Origin: Monoraphidium neglectum
Lineage: Eukaryota > Chlorophyta > Chlorophyceae > Sphaeropleales > Selenastraceae
Length of the DNA: 27,359 nucleotides
Assembly: GCF_000611645.1 (NCBI RefSeq)
Contig: NW_014013373.1
Coordinates: forward strand, 1,507 to 28,865
Direction: 5' to 3'
The position numbers and the translations under genes were made by a program. Shown one piece after another: positions 20,387 to 27,359 of the stretch (within the stretch, counting starts at the first letter, position 1; the number at the start of each line of letters is the position of its first letter). The notes under the pieces are model-generated. The model did no database searches, was not told the origin of the DNA, and saw nothing but the letters and a program-made list of their open reading frames with translations.

Positions 20387-22882
20387 ATGGCCGCCCTGCA
20401 CGGCAGTAGACGAGCTCTGCAGCAGCAATTTAGCACTAGGGCGGGGCCTACCCGCCTGGCGTTGCCGCACAACAGCAGCAGCAGCAGGCGCGTGCAGTGC
20501 AGGGCTGGCCGGGGTGGCAATGGGCTGACCGGGTGCCGCCTGGCGGGCGTGGGCAGCAGTGTGCCCACCACAGTGCTGTCAAATTCAGACCTTGAGCAGT
20601 GGGTTGACACGAATGACGAATGGATCAGCTCGCGCACGGGCATCAAGCGCCGGCACATCATGAACGAGGGCGAGAGCGTAGCCCAGCACGCAGCTCAGGC
20701 GTGCCAAAGGGCACTGGATATGGCGGGTGTCGCTGCAGAGGACGTGGACATGGTGGTGCTGGCGACGTCGACGCCCGACGACGCTTTTGGCAGCGCATGC
20801 CAGGTATGCAGCACCTGGGCTCGCAGCCAATGAGGCAGCAATCAACGATGAAAGCTGTGGCACCATTTGATGCATGCGCCCCGGGCGGCGTAGCATGCGC
20901 ACCATTTCGTATACGGTGACAGCAGGCCTGTGGATTGATCAACATCGCGGCGGTCGTCACGCCGGACTGCTAACCCCAAGCGCATGCATGCCCACCTGGG
21001 ACCCGCACGCCGCTGTGGCCACCAAACGCACGTCATTAGGGGAGGACTTGACGTGGCACATCAGCAGCTCTCCGCCACAGCTCGCGCCCGCGTCACCACC
21101 TGCCCTGCGCCCACCCTCTCTTGCCACTTGGCATGCCCATGCGCGACAGGTCCAGGCAGCCATCGGCGCCAAGAACGCGGTGGCCTTCGACCTGACCGCC
21201 GCCTGCAGCGGCTTCGTGCTGGCCCTTGTCACTGCGGCGCAGTTTGTCAACACCGGCGTCCGCAGGAACGTCCTGGTGGTCGGCGGGGACGCCATGAGCC
21301 GCATCGTGGACTGGCGGGACAGGGGTGCGTGTTTTGGGGGGGTCCGGGGAGGGGGTATATGGGTGGAGGGCTGACATGTGATGGCCGGAAACTGACTGGA
21401 TGTGAACACAGGGCTTGCGGGCGGCCCGCTAAGGGGTGGTGGGGGTTGCCAAGAGGCAGTAGCATCAGTGGCAGCCACCGCGTAGCGCAGCTCAGCCGCA
21501 GCAGAGCAACTGGAAAGCAGCAATCTGACAGCAACAACCAGTCATACAAAGCCAGTGCGGCAGTCAGGTCCCGTTTCAATGGAAAAACGCGCTGCGTCTC
21601 TCACCGCTGCGCCCAGGCACGTGCATCCTGTTTGGCGACGGCTGCGGCGCAGTGCTGCTGACTGCCGCGCCAGACGGGCAGCCGTGCGCGCTGCTGGGCG
21701 TCGACATGCACAGCGACGGCGGCGGGCAGAAGAGCCTCAACGCGGTGTACAGCGGCGGCAGCGGCAAGCCCATGCAGGAAGGCGACGGCGGCAGCGCGCA
21801 CGCCAGCTACGGCAACGTGGCGATGGCTGGCTCCGACGTGTTCAAGTTTGCAGTGCGCTCGGTCCCCGCGGTGGGTGGGCTGTGAGCGGTCGGGGCGGGG
21901 CACCCGCTGCAGCGCTGGCTGGACTGCCCAGCGGCTGCAGATGCTGCTCGGCTGGGAGTACTCGCCACCCAGATGCGACCCGCTGCTAGGCCCGCAGCAG
22001 GCGGCGGCTTTTTCCGCGGGGCGCCAGAATGCGTGTCGTGCAGCTCAGCTGCAACACAGGCATGCTGCCATCAATGCTGCTGCAGACGCTGTCACTAAGC
22101 AGCCTTGCGGCCGTGGCTGATCAGTGTGCCCTTCCAGGACAGCAACCTCAACCGCGTCGCCCTCGCACTTGCGCTCAACTCCATGGCCTCTCCAGGTGCT
22201 GGAGGCCGCCCTCCAAAAAGCGGGGCTGCAGCCGTCAGAAGTTGACTGGCTGGTAGGTTTCTTATGGGGCGCGCAGCAGCGATGTGCTGATGTGGCGTGC
22301 CCCCTGATGGCCGGCCTGCTGCATGGCACCGTTTGGCGGGCCGTGGGGCTAGGACCTGCACGCCAGCGCGCTCGCTCGCCTTGCTGTGTTTCCTTTGATC
22401 CACCTTGATTGCTCAAATGGCAGCGCTTGTTTCATTGGTTCGTGCTCGCCTGCACACACACACACACACGCACGCACACACACACACACACACACACACA
22501 TGCACGCACACGCACACAAACGATCCTTCCTGTGAAACACATATGCTCCTTAGCACGCACGCATGTGTTTGCAATCACGCTGACAATTCCTTTGCAATCC
22601 TCCCCTCAACACCAGGTGATGCACCAGGCCAACCAGCGCATCATGGACGCCGCGGCGCAGCGGCTCGGCATGGCGCCCGAGCGGGTCGTGTCCAACCTCG
22701 CGGACTACGGCAACACCAGCGCCGCCAGCATACCGCTGGCGCTGGACGAGGCCGTCCGCGCGGGGCGCATCAAGGACGGCGACGTGCTGGCACTGGCGGG
22801 CTTTGGGGCCGGCCTCACGTGGGCCGGGGCCATCGTGCGCTGGGGCGGCGGCGGCGGCGGCGGCGGCGGCGGCAGCGAGTGA
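20387..22882 (+). CDS. KAS3: 3-ketoacyl-ACP synthase III, plastid-targeted
   Basis: Condenses acetyl-CoA with malonyl-ACP to start fatty-acid synthesis in the plastid stroma. Exons: 20387-20803, 21150-21324, 21617-21870, 22196-22252 and 22616-22882, all GT-AG and in phase, giving 389 residues. Residues 1 to about 45 look like a transit peptide (Ser/Arg/Ala-rich, ending near RRVQCRA). The FabH pattern then runs in full: [84 protein letters not shown] and GNTSAASIP. The catalytic triad is intact: Cys158, His304, Asn334. The ATG at 20387 sits in good context (ccaATGG) and gives a sensible transit peptide; an in-frame GTG upstream at 20336 is unlikely as a start. The protein ends in ten Gly then Ser-Glu, an extension not usual for the family. 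Intron 4 holds a long CA repeat. Confidence 0.95.
22453..22518. repeat. (CA)n microsatellite in KASIII intron 4
   Basis: About 66 bases of nearly pure CA dinucleotides with a few CG interruptions, inside the intron between KASIII exons 4 and 5, ending about 100 bases upstream of the acceptor. It is non-coding and likely variable in length. Confidence 0.9.
22844..22873 (+). repeat. (GGC)10 coding run, polyglycine end of KASIII
   Basis: Ten GGC codons just before Ser-Glu-stop at the end of KASIII. Core FabH sequence ends with the family-typical [15 protein letters not shown] immediately before, so the run is a C-terminal extension that may have grown by slippage. Confidence 0.9.
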
Positions 22883-23329
22883 GGGAGCGGCGCAGCTGGG
22901 TTTGCAGCGCTGCGCCTTGCGACTGGGATGCTGGCGGGCGGCGGTGGGCGGCGGTCCAAGCCGCGCTCGCGGCTGCAACTAGGCTGGCAGAGAATAGCAA
23001 TTGTCCGGCTTAGGCGGATAGTGCCGTGCAGACGCCCTGGTTTAGCCTCCACGCGCGGCACACCATTTGAGCGGTTATCCAACCGCTCATGAAGCTGTCA
23101 GCAGTGTCGATTTTTGCACGGACGGCCTGTCCTGGTGGAGCATGGGCCTGTTGGCACTCTGCACCCTGGGCTCACCTCAAACCTGCAATTGGCAAGGCAA
23201 CAGCAGCGGCTTCAACCCCAAATCCTTCACCCCGTGCGCAATCTGCCCCGGTCCTCGGACTTTTTCCCCTGCTCCTTGGACTCCTGGGCATGGCGCCTCT
23301 CATTGTCAGTGGCAGTAGCAGGCAGGCGC

Positions 23330-23334
23330 TGTAA
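23330..23334 (+). terminator. Candidate TGTAA polyadenylation signal for KASIII
   Basis: TGTAA is the usual polyadenylation signal in chlorophyte algae. This is the first copy I found downstream of the KASIII stop, about 450 bases after it, implying a 3' UTR of about 460 bases. A five-base motif occurs by chance often, so this is tentative. Confidence 0.35.
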
Positions 23335-23461
23335 CAACTCCAGCCTTGACCATTTGCTGGCCGCCTCCTCAGAGCAGTCGCCCATGTTGCGATAGTGGCA
23401 GATATGGTGCAGCACAGGGCAGGGAAGCCCAAACTTTCACTGCACTGAAAAGTAGGAGGAT

Positions 23462-23466
23462 TTACA
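23462..23466 (-). terminator. Candidate TGTAA polyadenylation signal for TauE/SafE gene
   Basis: TTACA on the plus strand, TGTAA on the minus strand, about 710 bases downstream of the transporter stop codon. This would be a long 3' UTR but not unusual for green algae. Tentative, because the motif is short. Confidence 0.25.
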
Positions 23467-24177
23467 ACTGGAGGCCCACAGCATTCTCTGAACAGCGCTT
23501 CAAAAGTTGTCATCCACAGCCAAGCAGGGCGATGGGCAGATTCCGCAGTATTCCACATTGTTGGCCAGGAAGGACGGCGCAGGGGCGATGCAACCCAAGG
23601 AAGACCCTATCAAAGCGAGTGGAGGTGATTTTGTGGCACCCAGTAGCACAACCATCCGCACAAATGTTTTGTTTGTGCACAGAGCGTCCCCCAGGGCTGG
23701 CCCTGGGATCAAAGGGGGTGCAGCTGGTGGTGACTCAACGGAGGGATACAACTTCAGCAAACAGAGGCAGGCGGTAGCACATGGTGTGTGTGTGCGTGTG
23801 TGAGCCAGGGGCGCTCAACAGGTTGAAGGGGCCTCCCTGCAGCGAAACGCTGCTTGGGCTTGTACAGAGGTTTGATGCACCGCATGTGTGGCTACAGCTT
23901 CGAAGGCTATCAAGCTCAGTTCAGCGCAGTCGTGCGTTGTTTGGTTGGGGCCGTACTGGTCGGCGCGAGCACAAGAGTCGCACGATAGCAAGCTGCGCTC
24001 GCGTGCGCGCGGATGTAGCTGGCGCGGCGCAAGGGGGCGAGGGCCCTACAGGCCTCAGCTGGCAGCTTGCCGCACACCCAAATCGACTCAAGATGCGGGG
24101 CGTGCGAGCACACACGTACGCCAGAGAGCGCGCGCCACACGCCCCATGCCGCCGCCCCGCCAGGGTAAGCCGGCGTG

Positions 24178-27100
24178 CTACGCACGGTGGTGCGCGAAGC
24201 AGAAGCGGCCAATGTCAAACAGGTTCTCGTCCTGCATGATCTGGGTGGCGCTTTCAGGGTCCAGAAACGCGCCCATCCAGGGCACCAGCTCCGTCGCAAT
24301 AATCGCGCCCATCGCGGTGAGCCCCATTACAGCGCTGACCACCAAGAGGATGTGGCTGGGCAGTGACAAGCGGCGGAACAGCGCCATCCCCAGCGGCGCG
24401 ACGACTAAGTTGATGAGCCCGTAAGCGAGCGCGTACGTGACGCGCAGGTTGCCGGCGATTATGTAAGCTATGAAGCTGCCGAACGTGAACGTCATAACGA
24501 GGTAGCGCGACGTGGCGGCGACGATGTGCGGCTTGATGCGAAGGCCGAGGAGGAGCCAAGACAGGGCGGGGCCGCCGGGGAAGCCGAGGGCGCACCTGAA
24601 AGCGGAGGGGGTCGTCGGGGCGGAGGGGTGTTAGGGTGTGGGCGGGGTACGAGGGACGCGCGGTGCGGCTTGCCATGTGAGCGCTGGCAAGGATGCCGAA
24701 GAGGCCCTTTGTGCGGGGCAGCAGCAGGAGATTCCTCCTTTGAAGGGCCAGCCCCCACTCTGCACCAGATGCAGCACGCAAAATTGCGACCCCCTCTCCC
24801 CGCGTACCCGATGCACACGCCTTCCCTTCAATCCTCTGCCCAGCGCCGCAAACCCCGCCCATGTGCTCACCCCAACACCGCCAGCGGGAAGGCCGCCAGC
24901 TCGGTCCCGATGACTCGCCACATGCTCCACCTGGAAAACCCGTCCTGGCTGACGCAGGCATGGTCACACTTTATGGCGTCCTCAAACGCCCCCACCCTGA
25001 ATGGCGAGTGCGCCCTGAACCACCGCCCGGCCTTCACAAGCGGGTTGCGCGTCGGCGGCGGCGCCGGCCTGCGCGCGCCCGCGGCAAGGAACGCAGCATC
25101 TGCGGAGCTGACGCCGACGCCAGCAGCGGCTTTTGCGGCGCCGCCCTTGTGGTGTAGATGATGGAGCTGCCCGGCGGCCCTGTCGCCGCCGGCCGCGGCC
25201 GCCGCGTCGTCATCGGCGGCGAGCGCCTGCCGGGAAGCTTCCCGTCCGGCGTCGGCGTCGGCGTCGGCGATCGCGTAGACCGCTTCTGGGTCTTTGGCGG
25301 CCTCCTCGGCCGCGTGCTGGTGCCGGATCACCGCCTGCGCGTCCAGCCAGCGGGGGCCGCGCCACAGGCGCTTGCGGCAGAAAGAGGCGGCCATGGACAT
25401 AAGCAGGATGGTGACACACCCGGCGATGACGAACAGCATGAACCAGAAGCGCTTGGTGCAGGGCTTGGCCTGCGCGTGGCGCAGGAACTCTGGGGTGGAG
25501 CGAGGAAGCGCGGCCCAAGGGGAGGAGTGGGATGAGAGACCACAGGGGCGCAGGAGGTACACGGGCGTGCGTGAGACGCTGCCAGCGGGCATCTCGGGTG
25601 CGCCGAGGGCTCGCAGCATGCCCTCTGTGAGTCGAGGCGCGCAACGGCGCCCGGCGGCCGGCGCGAGCGCGCGCCTCGCACCGAGGGCGGCCCCACGCGG
25701 CGCTGCTGACCTGTAAAGAGGTGCAGGATGACGATTTTGAACACGAGCGACAGCTCAAAACCAGGTTGCATGCCCCACCACCGCCGCAGGCGCCCAAGCC
25801 TGCCGGCCGGCAGCGGCGGCGGCGCGACCGGCACGCCGCCTGTGTTGGTCCACACCCCCGCGCCGCGGCGCCCGCAGCAGCCGCCGCTGCCGCCGGAGTG
25901 GCCGCCGGCCTCACTGGGCGCCCAGTCGCCGGCCATGCTGTGCGTGCTGGCGCCACGGCACGCGCGGTCGGCGACCTCCGCTGAGTCAGCGTGCTGCGGC
26001 TCGCGGCTGAGCCCGTGGCCCCGCCCGAATATGGTATCCACGTCAGTCTTTGCCAGCCTCGCGATCTCGTGATGCGTCGGAAAGTGAAACGCGGGGAACA
26101 GCAGCGCGAGCGCCTCGATCTGCGTGGCGCGCCTGTGCAGCTTGCGCACGCGCGCCCGCAGCTGCTCCAGCGCCTCGCGCCGCCCCTGAACAGACGCGTC
26201 GCCCTCGGCCTTCGCGCCCGCGCGCTGCTCGGCCCCGACGGCGCCGCCGGCGCCGCAGCAGAGCGCCTGCCGCAAGCCACCGCTGCCGCCTGCGCCAGGC
26301 CCGCCGCTTTCACCAGCGGCGGCGGCACCGCCGTTGGCAACGGCGGCATCACCGTCGTCGCACGTGTCGCAGCCGCCCTGCACGCCCAGCAGGAACGGGT
26401 CGCCGCTTGCCACCATCGCCAGCGCCTGCGCCTCGGCCTTAATCGTCTCGGCCAGCCGCAGGATCTCCCGCTTGGCGCCGACCATAAGCGCGATCGAGAT
26501 CAGCAGCTCAATGTTCGAGATCGCGATCTGGATGACGACTCCCAGAGAGAGCAGCCACCAGGGCAGCGCCGCGTTGACAATAACGCCTGAGGGGGCCGGT
26601 GGGGACGGCGGCGCGGGGTCAGGGGGTGCGTGTTGAGGACACTTGCTCGTGTGTGCACGGCTCGCCGGCCGCCGGCTGAGCGGCAGGGGAGCCGGCGGCA
26701 GCGGGGTAGCTGCGCGTTGGCAAGCCCGCTCGGCGCAAACAGGCGAAACGCTGCCCCGCCAGCGAGGCAGCCACGGCCTAGTCACAGTGAAGCACTAAAC
26801 CAAAAGCGCACCGAATGATATGCCGTAGTACATGCAGGGCAGGATGAGCACCGCCGAGGGGTAGTCAACCGCCGCCATCGGCCCCCGCTCCGTCGAAACC
26901 GCCTCGCGCGTCGCGGCCAGGCCGGGGCCGAGGGTCCCAAGGAATGTGGTGAACGCGGTCAGAGCGATCGCCTCCCGCAGGGCTGCGGCGCGGCGCGGCG
27001 CGGAGTGGGGCCGGGGTGAAAACGGGGCCGGCATGGGGGTTGATCCAAGGCTTGCGTGGCAGGTCGGAGATTTGTGATGCGTGGCGCCGCCTGGGAAAGT

Positions 27101-27350
27101 TGTGTGCAGGAACACGTGGCATCCAGGCAAGCCAGCTGGCCGCGACGGCCGGCTTGGCTCGCCGAGCCCTAGGAACAGCTGCGCAGCCAGCACGTGGCAG
27201 CTGGGGAGGCAGCTGCCCCTGCGGTCCGCGGGCCGTGCGGTGGCAGTGCACGCCGCGAGGCGGTCGCTCACGAAATTGGAGCAGCGACGCGAAAAGGACC
27301 AGGTACAGGCCGGCGCCGCACTCCCGGTCAATGGAGGATGTCAGCGATAT
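24178..27350 (-). CDS. TauE/SafE-family membrane transporter (5' partial)
   Basis: Multi-pass membrane protein of the TauE/SafE family, whose bacterial members export sulfite, sulfoacetate or related organic anions. Exons: 27350-27272, 26982-26812, 26586-25711, 25489-24871 and 24595-24178 (TAG at 24180-24178). Phases agree throughout, giving 720 residues; the N-terminus lies beyond the right edge. The first family half is seen as PLREAIALTAFTTFLGTL, then AVDYPSAVLILPCMYYGISFG and NAALPWWLLSLGVVIQIAIS. The second half is seen as AAFPLAVLGCALGFPGGPAL, LGLRIKPHIVAATSRYL, SFIAYIIAGNL and ILLVVSAVMGLTAMGAIIA. Between the halves are two long hydrophilic loops (about residues 115-350 and 410-555), rich in Gly, Ala and Asp and with low-complexity runs, plus CDTCDD and HHLHH clusters. 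Such loops are absent from the compact bacterial proteins. The substrate is unknown. The family call is firm; the loop exons could hide further introns. Confidence 0.82.
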
Positions 27351-27359
27351 CTGAGGGGC

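Larger units (their letters stand above)
22883..24177. other. Convergent intergenic region, 3' UTRs
   Basis: About 1.3 kb between the stop of KASIII (plus) and the stop of the TauE/SafE gene (minus). It should contain both 3' UTRs. It holds a short GT repeat at 23784-23802 and one TGTAA on each strand (23330-23334 plus, 23462-23466 minus). No coding frame with family pattern and no RNA gene was seen. Confidence 0.55.

Noticed and set aside
25328..26785. Continuous 485-codon frame as a single exon of the transporter
   Set aside because: The frame outside 26586-25711 lacks membrane or family pattern. Splicing at 26586 and 25711 restores the TauE/SafE pattern in phase with the neighbouring exons.

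Overview
The window looks like nuclear DNA from a green alga. It is very GC-rich by eye (GC was not computed). Its genes are split by many GT-AG introns of roughly 100-400 bases, intergenic and intronic sequence carries CA/GT and CTG microsatellites, and one gene encodes a plastid-type fatty-acid enzyme with an apparent transit peptide. There is no sign of bacterial operons, ribosome binding sites, tRNA, rRNA or CRISPR. Exon boundaries were worked out by hand from reading frame, splice sites and protein-family pattern, so they are models.

Layout, left to right. (1) Minus strand, <250-3042: the 5' two-thirds of a class III (PLP) aminotransferase in eight exons, with a likely mitochondrial presequence; its 3' end leaves the left edge. 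(2) 3043-4581: no gene seen. (3) Minus strand, 4582-5672: a small cysteine-rich protein with a signal peptide, family not recognised. (4) 5673-6692: no gene seen. (5) Minus strand, 6693-19450: one enormous 11-exon gene for a coiled-coil protein of about 3,591 residues. Near its C-terminus is a hydrophobic segment with the Tyr-x4-His pattern of the golgin-84/CASP/giantin anchors, and the coil is interrupted again and again by acidic Trp motifs of the form WGGWDAD. (6) 19451-20386: a divergent promoter region. (7) Plus strand, 20387-22882: a complete five-exon 3-ketoacyl-ACP synthase III (KASIII) with all three catalytic residues. (8) 22883-24177: a convergent intergenic region. (9) Minus strand, 24178-27350 and off the right edge: a TauE/SafE-family membrane transporter with two unusually long hydrophilic loops.

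The genes appear to be ordinary neighbours in a eukaryotic genome, not a cluster with one function: mitochondrial amino-group metabolism, secretion, Golgi structure, plastid fatty-acid initiation and anion transport. The most unusual item is the giant golgin-like gene. Its repeated Trp-acidic motifs between coiled-coil modules suggest, as inference, a long Golgi tether with many identical docking sites for a coat or adaptor protein such as COPI delta-COP. Its introns are also unusual: all ten are phase 0, and five have lengths divisible by three with no in-frame stop.
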